Shown: positions 1 to 8,725 of the stretch, piece after piece
How positions within the stretch are numbered: position 1 is the first letter of the stretch
Layout of the letters: every line of letters begins with the position of its first letter
Origin: Actinomycetaceae bacterium
GTDB taxonomy: Bacteria > Actinomycetota > Actinomycetes > Actinomycetales > Actinomycetaceae
DNA: 64,000 nt
NCBI GenBank assembly: GCA_030528145.1
Contig: JAUMZK010000002.1
Location: 62,001-126,000 of the forward strand
Direction: 5' to 3'
Translations under genes and position numbers: made by a program
Notes under the pieces: model-generated
Databases searched by the model: none
Seen by the model: the letters and a program-made list of their open reading frames with translations, nothing else
What the model was told of the DNA's origin: nothing

Positions 1-539
1 GGCAGGCGGGTGTTCAGTTTCTTTATTTCGCGCCGTCGACTTTTGCGGATCAGCGCCAACCACGAATCGTAGTCTAGGTCGCGCAGGTCGATGGTCATAG
101 TGTATTTGGGTTGCCCGTGTAGGCTGCGGCAATTCCCGTCCCCGAAATTGACTTGCCCGCCACCGACTTGTTGCGCCAGATTCAGCAAAAATTCCCGGTT
201 TTCGGGTGTGTCTTCTAGTGGCGGATCAATGCGTAGGGTTTTCGCCCCGGCTTCTGTTGCTGCTTGTTTTATTTGTTTCACGAGGGCGATGGTCCGGTCT
301 GGGTCTTCACCTGCGACAATAGGTCCGCGCGGTAAGTACCATAGCACGTTTTTGCTGGCTCGGTCAGTGATAGATAGGACTTGGGCGTAGGCGGTAATTT
401 CGCCGTCGTCCTCTAAAGTGAACCGGTGGCAATCCCAGTTAGCTTTTACCTTCCGCCACGCCGGCGCCTGTGTTATGGGCACGAAAGGTTGGTCCTTTAA
501 AAACGCTTCAATTTTCTGTAAATCCTGAGGGTCCGCCAT
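1..539 (-). CDS. FemAB/FemX-type peptidoglycan bridge aminoacyltransferase (3' end off the window)
   Basis: An open frame runs leftwards from ATG at 539 to the window edge with no stop (179 codons visible), preceded by a good ribosome site, AAAGGATG. The translation reads MADPQDLQKIEAFLKD, then APAWRKVKANW, YAQVLSI, LWYLPRGPIV, TLRIDPPLED and, near the edge, IRKSRRREIKKLN. The W..VK..W motif, the YLPRGP motif and the late basic RKS.RR.IKK stretch are typical of FemA/FemB/MurM enzymes, which use aminoacyl-tRNA to add residues to the lipid II stem peptide at the cytoplasmic face of the membrane. Family usual length is about 330-420 residues, so roughly half is seen. Which amino acid is added cannot be told. 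It is divergent from the lipoprotein gene at 741. Confidence 0.75.
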   Translation of the reverse strand, partial: MADPQDLQKIEAFLKDQPFVPITQAPAWRKVKANWDCHRFTLEDDGEITAYAQVLSITDRASKNVLWYLPRGPIVAGEDPDRTIALVKQIKQAATEAGAKTLRIDPPLEDTPENREFLLNLAQQVGGGQVNFGDGNCRSLHGQPKYTMTIDLRDLDYDSWLALIRKSRRREIKKLNTRL

Positions 540-740
540 GATCATCCTTTCGCTCGTCCAGAAAAATAATACTTAATGTTTGGCAGCAATAGCCATGATC
601 GGGCGGCGACGGGCGCAGATCACACCTGTTTGGTGCAGATTTTTGTTCCGCGGACGCCACGCGGGCTAACACTTGTATTTGCGGGTATGCTGCGCCCCTG
701 AAAATGCTCTGTAGAATGGGGCGTAACAGGAAGGAATATC

Positions 741-1280
741 GTGAAGAAATTTATTCGTGGCGCCCTGGTTATTGGCGCGGTGGCGGCGTTGGGACTGAGC
801 GGGTGCAGTGCTAACCCGAAGACCGCCCTCAGTGTGGACGGCAAATCGTATTCGGTGGCGGACGTGACGCGCGTCAGCCAGCAGGCTGGGGAAATGGTGG
901 GTGGTCCCACTGATCCCGCCAAAATTGTGGGTATATTGGCATATTCGGGTGCGGTCGAAAAAGTGAGCAAACTGTTACCTCAACCGGCAACAGAAGAGGG
1001 CGTCCTCAAGGAATTGAAGACGCTGCAAGAACAGGGCAAGTTGCGGCAAACCACGAAACCGCTGGACAAAAACACGATCGTTTTCTGGAAGACCCTGTTG
1101 GTGTTGCAAGCCATCCAGAATCCAACGGTAAAGGCTGGTCCGCAGTTCAAACACGCATTGGAACATTCGCGCATTGTAATTAACCCACTGTATGGAAAGT
1201 TGGATGCGAATGGGCAAATAACCGCCGCGAATCCGCGCAACGTCATTTTCCCGACCCCGCAAATGCCTGCCGGGCAGTAA
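741..1280 (+). CDS. SurA-N-like lipoprotein upstream of enolase
   Basis: A 179-residue secreted lipoprotein. The start is GTG with AGGAAGGA just upstream. The N-terminus is KKF-I-R, then a hydrophobic stretch ending in the lipobox L-S-G-C with the lipidated cysteine at residue 22. The mature part begins with a short ALSVDGKSYSVADV segment resembling the SurA N-terminal chaperone fold. Actinobacteria commonly carry such a lipoprotein directly before eno (as LpqU before eno in mycobacteria), and the same order is seen here. The exact role is unknown; a periplasmic folding or wall-associated function is inference. No peptidyl-prolyl isomerase domain is visible, so it would be a chaperone-like fragment only. 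Confidence 0.65.
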   Translation: MKKFIRGALVIGAVAALGLSGCSANPKTALSVDGKSYSVADVTRVSQQAGEMVGGPTDPAKIVGILAYSGAVEKVSKLLPQPATEEGVLKELKTLQEQGKLRQTTKPLDKNTIVFWKTLLVLQAIQNPTVKAGPQFKHALEHSRIVINPLYGKLDANGQITAANPRNVIFPTPQMPAGQ

Positions 1281-1387
1281 ACCATTGCTAAACCTGTTCT
1301 AAACTCGCGCTAAACCAGCACATACCCCAGCCCTAGCCCTGGTCGGTGTGGAAAAAGGTTTAGAAATGGAGCGGAAAGTGATCGACT

Positions 1388-1420
1388 GGCCACCCCCAAA
1401 ACAGCAAGGGTGGTCTTTTG
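1388..1420 (+). terminator. Probable terminator after the lipoprotein gene
   Basis: The arms GGCCACCC (1388-1395) and GGGTGGTC (1408-1415) pair over about eight bases, including one G-U, around a 12-base loop, and are followed directly by TTTTG. It lies between the lipoprotein stop and the eno ribosome site. The long loop makes it moderate rather than certain. Confidence 0.45.
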
Positions 1421-1450
1421 TCATGGCTTAAGTGGGGAAAGAAACGGTAA

Positions 1451-2767
<1,317 letters not shown>

Positions 2768-2782
2768 GTAGCGACTGACAGG

Positions 2783-2814
2783 ATGTGCCCACCATTGGTG
2801 GGCACATTTCTTTT
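2783..2814 (+). terminator. Rho-independent terminator of eno
   Basis: ATGTGCCCACCA and TGGTGGGCACAT form a near-perfect inverted repeat (2783-2807) followed by TTCTTTTT. Strong stem plus T-run immediately after the eno stop. Confidence 0.9.
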
Positions 2815-2864
2815 TCCCCGCGTGCCCCCCAGGTCCGTGCGTCCCCACCTGGCATTATTAGGTT

Positions 2865-4148
2865 ATGAGCATGAAACGTCCCCCCAGACCGCAGAGCGGT
2901 TCGCAAGCCGCTGCGTCGGCGGGACGCCAAAATGCGGACCAAAATGCGGGTCGCGGTGTTGCGGGCAGTTACGAACAAAAATCGAGGGCGACAGGTTGGC
3001 GCAACACCGGGCGAAAAACCGGCGTGCCAGCGGGACAAACGTCTGCGTTGAAGAAAACCATAGGCGGCAAAAAGGTGGGCACGCCAGGAAATGTCGGTGG
3101 GCGCGGCGCAAAACGGGGGTCTAGAGGACGCGGCGGTCCCTGGATACCGGGCGACACCGCTGACACCACTAAAACCGGTGCAGCCACTGAACAGGGCGCT
3201 GGTGCGCCCCAACGAAAGTCGGCTTTTCGGCGGAAAACTGCGGCTTCCCGTTTGCAGTTAACCGGGGCGGCATCCTCAGGAAAAACCACTGCCACCCCGC
3301 CCGCCAAATCCGCGTTCACACGTAGGTCCGCAAGTGGCGCAACTAAAACAGGGGAAGAAAAGCAGAACGCGCCCAGGCGCAAAACCGCTTCTGCCAAGGG
3401 CGAAATGAGCAAAGCCGTGTTTCGCCGGCGCGGCAGCGAACCTCCCACCAAAACTGGTGCCGTCCCCGTAACTACCGGTAGCCTCCCCGCAGTAACCGGC
3501 GGCATTCCGACAATCAGTGGGTCCATCCCCACCATAACCGGCGGCCAACGCACTGTCGCTACTGGGAAAGTACGCAAGAACGCAACCGCAGCCGCGCCCC
3601 GGCGTCCTCGAAAAAGCAGATTCCGCCGCAAACCTACCGCCCACCCAAACGGAAGCGTGCGCAAATGGTGGCAGCTAGGACGTCCCGAATCGCGATCCGT
3701 CAACTGGATGTTTTTAGGGGGCATGGTGGGACTAATAATGGTGCTGGTAGGACCGCCAATCCTGGACTTATTTGACCAAATAGGACAGGCACGCGAACTG
3801 TCCGCCCAAGTGAAAGTCGCCAAAGAAAAGAACCGCCAGCTGCGGCGCGAACTCAGCAAATGGCAGAACCCAGACTACATGGCCGCGCAGGCACGCGAAC
3901 GCCTGGGATACGTGAACAAGGGGCAAACCCAATATATTGTGGTCGACCCAGATCCGAAGTACCAGCGACAGCCTGCAATACGCTCACAGATGACGGTTCC
4001 GCAACCGTGGTTTATGATACTCGAAGAAACCACCGAGACCGCCGGGAAAGCTCGCGCAGCAAAAGCGGGGAATAAACACGGGACGCCCCGCGAAGGCGCC
4101 ACCGAAACGCCGGGCGAAAATGCTGGCGAAAAGACCGGAGGCAACTAA
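2865..4148 (+). CDS. FtsB/DivIC-like septum formation initiator with a very long basic N-terminal tail
   Basis: A 427-residue bitopic divisome protein. The C-terminal part (about residues 275-370) is the recognisable unit: one membrane segment around WMFLGGMVGLIMVLVGPPIL, a coiled coil with repeated R/E/L spacing, and the ARERLGYVNKGQTQYIVVDP ending typical of actinobacterial FtsB/DivIC, which bridges FtsQ and FtsL during septation. What is odd is the first ~270 residues: Arg/Lys/Gly/Ala-rich, low complexity, predicted cytoplasmic, containing degenerate repeats of the form x-x-P-x-x-T-G-G around 3455-3550 (VPVTTGS, LPAVTGG, IPTISGS, IPTITGG). Typical family members are 100-250 residues. No Shine-Dalgarno is seen before ATG 2865; CATTAT lies exactly six bases upstream, so a leaderless start is possible. 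Confidence 0.85.
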   Translation: MSMKRPPRPQSGSQAAASAGRQNADQNAGRGVAGSYEQKSRATGWRNTGRKTGVPAGQTSALKKTIGGKKVGTPGNVGGRGAKRGSRGRGGPWIPGDTADTTKTGAATEQGAGAPQRKSAFRRKTAASRLQLTGAASSGKTTATPPAKSAFTRRSASGATKTGEEKQNAPRRKTASAKGEMSKAVFRRRGSEPPTKTGAVPVTTGSLPAVTGGIPTISGSIPTITGGQRTVATGKVRKNATAAAPRRPRKSRFRRKPTAHPNGSVRKWWQLGRPESRSVNWMFLGGMVGLIMVLVGPPILDLFDQIGQARELSAQVKVAKEKNRQLRRELSKWQNPDYMAAQARERLGYVNKGQTQYIVVDPDPKYQRQPAIRSQMTVPQPWFMILEETTETAGKARAAKAGNKHGTPREGATETPGENAGEKTGGN

Positions 4149-4222
4149 GGAAACTGGGGGCGCTGCCTTTAAAATCGGGCGCGTCAAGACGCCACCTGCC
4201 CAAAAGACCGCGAAGGACAACA

Positions 4223-4744
4223 ATGTTAAATCTGACCAAAGCTACCCCACAAGATATTGCAGCACTAAAACACCAACTGGGTCGCGTCCCCAGAGGAGTT
4301 GTAGGGATTAGCGCCCGGTGCATGTGCGGTAAACCCCTGGTGGTTGCGACGGCACCAGTTCTGCCGGGTGGCGAACCCTTCCCCACAACTTTCTATTTGA
4401 CGCACCCGGCACTGGTCAAAGCCGCCAGCCGCCTGGAAGCCGAACACGTCATGGAAACCTACCAAGACCAGTTGGCAGACCCGGAAGTTGCGGAAAAATA
4501 CGCGGCCGCCCACCACCAATACTTGCAGGCACGCGCCGAAGTCGCCCGCGCTGCGGGAACGGGAGAACCAGAAGCGATTGCAGGCATAACCGCCGGAGGA
4601 ATGCCCACACGCGTGAAATGCCTACACGCCCTAATCGGTCATTCCTTGAGTGTCGGTCCGGGCGTAAACCCGGTGGGGGACATGGCGCTTTCCGAGGTCG
4701 GCGCTCGCGGCTGGTGGGACAAGGCGCGGTGTTACTGTGCCTAA
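4223..4744 (+). CDS. DUF501 family protein
   Basis: A 173-residue protein of the DUF501 family, found almost only in actinobacteria between the FtsB-like gene and ppx, exactly as here. Recognisable features are the N-terminal DIAALKHQLGRVPRGVVG segment, the cysteine-containing ARCMCGKPLVV motif, FPTTFYLTHPALVKAASRLEAEHVME, and the C-terminal RVKCLHALIGHSL and NPVGD motifs. The conserved Cys and His residues suggest metal binding but no activity is established for the family. The 3' end overlaps the ppx start by eight bases, so the two are translationally coupled. The start at ATG 4223 follows GAAGGAC. Confidence 0.85.
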   Translation: MLNLTKATPQDIAALKHQLGRVPRGVVGISARCMCGKPLVVATAPVLPGGEPFPTTFYLTHPALVKAASRLEAEHVMETYQDQLADPEVAEKYAAAHHQYLQARAEVARAAGTGEPEAIAGITAGGMPTRVKCLHALIGHSLSVGPGVNPVGDMALSEVGARGWWDKARCYCA

Positions 4745-5633
4745 AGTAGCCGCAATAGACTCCGGGACGAATTCGCTGCGGCTAGTGGTCGCGGATTTGC
4801 GCGACGGAAAACTGCATAATTCCCAAAAATTTATGCAAGTTGTGCGCTTGGGTGAGGGCGTGGATAAAACCGGAGTAATTGGGGCCGCAGCATTAGGCAG
4901 AGCGCGCGCTGCCGCCCTCGAATTTCGGAATATTATGCAAAAATCTGGGGTGGAACGGCTGCGTATCGGGGCGACCTCGGCAATCCGAGATGCCCGTAAC
5001 GCGGACGGATACCTGGACCTGATGGAAGCCATCTTTGGGACGCGTCCGCAAGTAATAGCAGGAACAGAGGAAGCCGCCCTCACATATCAGGGGGCGCGTG
5101 CCAGTGTGGTATCACCCGCGCCCGCCTTGGTGGTGGACATTGGCGGCGGGTCCACCGAATATGTTTTAGGGGGCACTTACGCGGTCAGTACGCAAATGGG
5201 GGCGGTGCGTTTTACCGAAAAATTTGGCGAGGACGAAACCCGGCTGCGCGCCGCCGTTGCTGCCCAGTTGACGCAGGTGGGCAGGCAGGTGCCACTGGCG
5301 CAAACCCGCAGTCTGGTGGGCGTGGGGGGAACGGTCACGTCTGTGTGGGCAGGGGCTATCGGTGCTGTGCGGGACGCACCGGAAACCGTGGGCGGAGTGG
5401 CGTTGCCTATTGAGCAGGCCGTGGAAGCTTGTCAGCGCATGTTCGACATGTCGGTGGCGCAGCGCGAAAGCCTTCCGTTCATGCCGCCGGGGCGGGCAGA
5501 CGTTATTGGTGCTGGCGCCATTATTTGGGCGGAAACTATTCGTGCGGTAGCGGCGGCGAACCCTCATTTGCGCGAAGTCTATTGTTCTACAGAGGATATT
5601 TTGGACGCCCTGGCGCTCAGTTTGGCAGATTAG
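4737..5633 (+). CDS. ppx: Ppx/GppA-type exopolyphosphatase
   Basis: A 298-residue member of the ASKHA phosphatase superfamily, hydrolysing terminal phosphates of polyphosphate or of pppGpp. The nucleotide/phosphate loops are visible: AAIDSGTNSLRLVVADL at the N-terminus (phosphate 1), ATSAIRDARNADG, VVDIGGGSTEYVLG (phosphate 2), and GVGGTVTSVWAGAIG. At this length it is the short, single-module actinobacterial form (as Rv1026 in mycobacteria) and lacks the C-terminal HD-like domain of E. coli Ppx. It starts at GTG inside the end of the DUF501 gene. Whether polyphosphate or ppGpp is the main substrate cannot be read from sequence. Confidence 0.85.
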   Translation: MPKVAAIDSGTNSLRLVVADLRDGKLHNSQKFMQVVRLGEGVDKTGVIGAAALGRARAAALEFRNIMQKSGVERLRIGATSAIRDARNADGYLDLMEAIFGTRPQVIAGTEEAALTYQGARASVVSPAPALVVDIGGGSTEYVLGGTYAVSTQMGAVRFTEKFGEDETRLRAAVAAQLTQVGRQVPLAQTRSLVGVGGTVTSVWAGAIGAVRDAPETVGGVALPIEQAVEACQRMFDMSVAQRESLPFMPPGRADVIGAGAIIWAETIRAVAAANPHLREVYCSTEDILDALALSLAD

Positions 5634-5781
5634 CGCCGTTTGCGTTATTTGCGTCGTTTAGCGCAATCAGTACTCACCGGTCGTCGCGTCCTATGTGTGA
5701 AATAGTACACGCCGAACTTGGTGGGGAGCAGATTCGTAGCGGGACCAGAAAATGTGCGGGGACGTGTTTGTGGAAGTTTGC

Positions 5782-5831
5782 CGAGGACGGTGGGCAGGCA
5801 GACGCGCAGTGTTCCTGTCGTTCCGTCCTCG
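5782..5831. repeat. Inverted pair of GAGGACG motifs between convergent genes
   Basis: CGAGGACGG at 5782-5790 and its exact complement CCGTCCTCG at 5823-5831 sit in the 210-base space between the convergent ppx and nhaA genes, 32 bases apart. This is otherwise a gene-free stretch. The arms could form a long-loop hairpin, but no T-run follows, so a terminator role is uncertain. Confidence 0.6.
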
Positions 5832-5843
5832 TAAACTGGGCGT

Positions 5844-7052
5844 TTAGACGGAGTACTTGTCCCCCCGGTATTTTGTGGACACGCGCAACACCAGGAATAC
5901 TGCGCCCAATACTGCGGAAACGGCGGTTCCCAACACCACGCCCAGGCGGGCAGCTTCGGTGTATTCGGCGTGCCCTGAATATGCCAGGCTGGCAATCAGT
6001 AATGCCACTGTAAAACCAATTCCTGCCACTAAGGAAATTGGAAAAATGTCCGCGTAATTAATGCCGTGTCCCAGGCGTAGGGGAGTGAATTTAGTTAGTA
6101 GCCATACGGAACCAAAAATGCCCACACACTTGCCAATGGGTAACGCTAACATAACTGCTAAAGCAACTTTGTGTGTCAGCATTGCGAGGGCACCGCCCTC
6201 GGTATCAATAATGTTCACTCCGGCGGCAAAGAAAGCAAAAATGGGCACCGCCAGACCCGCCGAAATCGGGTTCACTTTGTCGACGAATTTGTGGGTGAGG
6301 GCGACTGGTTCCTTTCGCGCCCTATGGCACGGTACCGTCATCCCCAGGGCAACACCGGCAATGGTCGCGTGTATTCCGGAAGCATGCATGAAGTACCATG
6401 CCAGCACGCCCAAGGGGAGCAGAATCCACCATTTCGCGTACCCTTTTTGTGCGCACAAGCCAAACAAAATAATAAAAATTGCAGTAATTGCTAAATAAAT
6501 GAAATTCAACTGTCCTTGCGGGTAGAAAATGGCAATAACCAATATGCCTAACAGGTCATCCATTACCGCCAAGGTCAATAAAAATGTGCGTGCCGCAGGC
6601 GGCAATCCCTTACCGAAAATAGACAGAATGGCTACCGCAAACGCAATATCTGTAGCCGCTGGAATGGCCCACCCGTGTAGTGCCTGAACATCGCCCTCTA
6701 AATATGCGACTAGCGTGAAAACCGTTGCCGGTCCCACCATGCCAAACACTGCAGCCAACATGGGCAACGCCGCAGTTTTCGGGTCCCGTAAAGAACCGTT
6801 GACGAATTCTTCTTTTAGTTCCAAGCCGACAACGAAGAAAAACAGCACCAAAATGCCGTCTTGCGCCCACTCCGCAACTGTCAAATGCAAATGCCAAGAT
6901 TCTGGACCTACGGGAATCATGAATTCTGACAGCGCTTCGTAAACGTGCCGGAAGGGCGAATTAGCCCATAGCAACGCAACAACAGCCGCGCCCATCAGTA
7001 ACAAGCCCGCCGTCGTGTCATCTTGCAGCTTATGTTTTATCTTTTTGTACAA
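5844..7052 (-). CDS. nhaA: Na+/H+ antiporter NhaA
   Basis: A 402-residue membrane antiporter that exchanges sodium for protons and helps pH and sodium balance. The chain is highly hydrophobic, with about 12 membrane segments. The paired aspartates needed for ion transport are in LTLAVMDDLLGILVIAIFYPQG; the N-terminal AAVVALLWANSPFRHVYE and the GWAIPAATDIAFAVAILSIFGKGLP signature of NhaA are also present. The start is a TTG at 7052 with AAGGGAG six bases upstream, reading MYKKIKHKLQDDTTAGLLLMGA; this is more convincing than internal ATGs, which would remove the first membrane segment. Convergent with ppx. Confidence 0.95.
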   Translation of the reverse strand: MYKKIKHKLQDDTTAGLLLMGAAVVALLWANSPFRHVYEALSEFMIPVGPESWHLHLTVAEWAQDGILVLFFFVVGLELKEEFVNGSLRDPKTAALPMLAAVFGMVGPATVFTLVAYLEGDVQALHGWAIPAATDIAFAVAILSIFGKGLPPAARTFLLTLAVMDDLLGILVIAIFYPQGQLNFIYLAITAIFIILFGLCAQKGYAKWWILLPLGVLAWYFMHASGIHATIAGVALGMTVPCHRARKEPVALTHKFVDKVNPISAGLAVPIFAFFAAGVNIIDTEGGALAMLTHKVALAVMLALPIGKCVGIFGSVWLLTKFTPLRLGHGINYADIFPISLVAGIGFTVALLIASLAYSGHAEYTEAARLGVVLGTAVSAVLGAVFLVLRVSTKYRGDKYSV

Positions 7053-7269
7053 TTTCGCTCCCTTATGCCTGAAACCACCTTAGCGCTAAGTTCACACCCA
7101 GGGGCAATTGCACAAAAAGTGAACACCGCAAATGCGCGCGGGCACCAACCAGCGTCTCTTGCCGGTGGTGGCGGACATTCACTTTGCCGACACTGCGAGT
7201 ATCCTGCGGTATTTCCGTCACTGATTATGAGGACGACAAGCCGGTTTATTTTTGCGTCCACTTTTCCGC

Positions 7270-7275
7270 TATTAT
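7270..7275 (+). promoter_or_regulatory. -10 element of the tRNA gene
   Basis: TATTAT lies nine bases before the first base of the tRNA. No clear -35 box is seen at the expected distance. Confidence 0.5.
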
Positions 7276-7284
7276 TGACACAGC

Positions 7285-7357
7285 GCCCCCGTAGCCCAAT
7301 GGCAGAGGCAGTCGACTTAAAATCGATCCAGTGTGGGTTCGAGTCCCACCGGGGGTA
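7285..7357 (+). tRNA. tRNA with anticodon UAA (nominal tRNA-Leu) but a short variable loop
   Basis: A 73-base cloverleaf. Acceptor arms are 7285-7291 and 7350-7356, all paired with a G-U at the first pair; the D stem has three pairs and a C13-A22 mismatch, with GG at positions 18-19; the anticodon stem (7311-7315 with 7323-7327) has five pairs with one G-U; the loop is CTTAAAA with anticodon TAA at 7318-7320; the T arm is GTGGG-TTCGAGT-CCCAC; the discriminator is A. CCA is not encoded. The variable region is only five bases (7328-7332). Bacterial leucine tRNAs normally have a long variable arm, so the anticodon and the body disagree. The structure itself is clear; its charging identity is not. 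Confidence 0.85.
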
Positions 7358-7401
7358 CTGCGCTTACATCGCCCTCGTAATGAAACATCGTTGCGACCCT
7401 G

Positions 7402-8583
7402 CTATCTGCGGGCTTTCACGAAAGCGTCCACGCACGCACGCACGTTGTCCTCGGAATGGGCGGCACTTAGTTGCACGCGGATGCGTGCCAAACCGCGCGG
7501 AACCACCGGGAAACTAAACGCCGTCACGTACACGCCCAATTCCAACATGCGCGCCGCAATTTGTGCCGCCTCGGTGGCACCGTCCTCGCCCCGGAACATG
7601 ACCGCGTGAATGGGGTGCGATCCGGGCAGCACGTCGAATCCAGCTTCTTCCATTAGTTGGCGGAACAAGGCTGACATGTCAGTGAGGTGGCGCCGCTCGG
7701 CGTCAGCGTCCTTGGCAATACGTAAGGCTTCGCGGGATCCTGCCACCACCATGGGCGCCAGCGTATTAGAGAACAGGTAGGGGCGTGCCTTTTGGCGCAG
7801 CAAATCAACTATTTCTTGGCTGGCTGCGACGAATCCGCCGGACGCCCCGCCCAGCGCCTTGCCCAGAGTCCCGGTGATAATATCAACGCGATCCGCTACG
7901 CCAAACAGTTCGGGAGTGCCCCGCCCGGTGGCGCCCACAAATCCGGTGGCATGCGAGTCGTCTACCATTACCAGGGTCGAAAATTCTTCCGCCAGGTCGC
8001 AAATAGCATCTAACGGCGCAAAAGAGCCGTCCATCGAGAACACGCCGTCGGTAACAATTACTATGTGCCGGGCGCCGTTATCGCGCGCGGCTTGTAATTG
8101 CGTGCGCAAGTCATCCATGTCGGCATTGGCATAACGGTAGCGCGCTGCCTTACTAAGGCGGATCCCGTCGATCAAGGACGCGTGGTTGAGTTGGTCGGAA
8201 ACGATCGCGTCTGCGGCGGTGAAGAGGGCTTCAAAAATGCCCCCGTTGGCGTCGAAGCATGAGGAAAACAGGATGGAATCGGGCTTGCCCACGAAGTCGG
8301 CTATTTCTTTTTCCAATTCCCGGTGTTGGTCTTGGGTGCCGCAAATAAAGCGCACTGAAGACATGCCAAACCCGAACTTTTCCAGAGCCTGCCCAGCCGC
8401 CCTCGCCACACGTTCGTCACCAGCCAACCCCAAATAGTTGTTGGCGCAAAAATTCAGTGCGGTTCCGGTGCGCGTTTGCACAGTGGGACCTTGTCGTCCC
8501 AAGATTTCGCGTTCTTCCTTGTAAAGACCCTGGTCCTTGAGTTCTTGCAGGGTTTGACGAATCGAGGCAGAGAGCGTGTCCAT
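7402..8583 (-). CDS. kbl: 2-amino-3-ketobutyrate CoA ligase (glycine C-acetyltransferase)
   Basis: A PLP-dependent enzyme of the alpha-oxoamine synthase family that cleaves 2-amino-3-oxobutyrate with CoA to glycine and acetyl-CoA, the second step of threonine breakdown. Landmarks: FCANNYLGLAGDERV, FGMSSVRFICGTQDQHRELE, the dinucleotide-like SCFDANGGIFEALF, VMVDDSHATGF, and the PLP lysine in TGTLGKALGGASGG. I place the start at ATG 8583 (MDTLSASIRQTLQEL), which has TTAGGAAA upstream and gives 393 residues, matching the family. The frame is open back to an ATG at 8670, adding 29 residues rich in K, T and E, but that start has no ribosome site. Downstream of tdh on the same strand. Confidence 0.95.
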   Translation of the reverse strand: MDTLSASIRQTLQELKDQGLYKEEREILGRQGPTVQTRTGTALNFCANNYLGLAGDERVARAAGQALEKFGFGMSSVRFICGTQDQHRELEKEIADFVGKPDSILFSSCFDANGGIFEALFTAADAIVSDQLNHASLIDGIRLSKAARYRYANADMDDLRTQLQAARDNGARHIVIVTDGVFSMDGSFAPLDAICDLAEEFSTLVMVDDSHATGFVGATGRGTPELFGVADRVDIITGTLGKALGGASGGFVAASQEIVDLLRQKARPYLFSNTLAPMVVAGSREALRIAKDADAERRHLTDMSALFRQLMEEAGFDVLPGSHPIHAVMFRGEDGATEAAQIAARMLELGVYVTAFSFPVVPRGLARIRVQLSAAHSEDNVRACVDAFVKARR

Positions 8584-8725
8584 TTTGTTTCCTAACTTTG
8601 CTGGGATTTTCGTTTTGGTTGTTGATTCAGTTCGGGAATTGGTGGGTTTTTCGCCTACTTTTGTTGGCATCTAATTGCCGAGGGCGATCCCCCTGGGCGG
8701 TCCCTAACTTGAGTTTGTTTTGGGT

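Noticed and set aside
2969..3859. 296-codon frame antisense to the FtsB-like gene
   Set aside because: Product of the GC-rich repetitive tail read backwards; no features of its own.
4649..4657. GCTGGTGG, the E. coli Chi sequence
   Set aside because: Isolated matches only; this organism uses AdnAB rather than RecBCD.
5429..6013. 194-codon frame across the ppx end and nhaA
   Set aside because: Overlaps two well-supported genes in other frames and is rich in improbable residues.
7318..7320. The UAA-anticodon tRNA as a suppressor of the TAA stop in the methyltransferase
   Set aside because: Anticodon UAA reads codon UUA, not stop codon UAA, so it cannot suppress.
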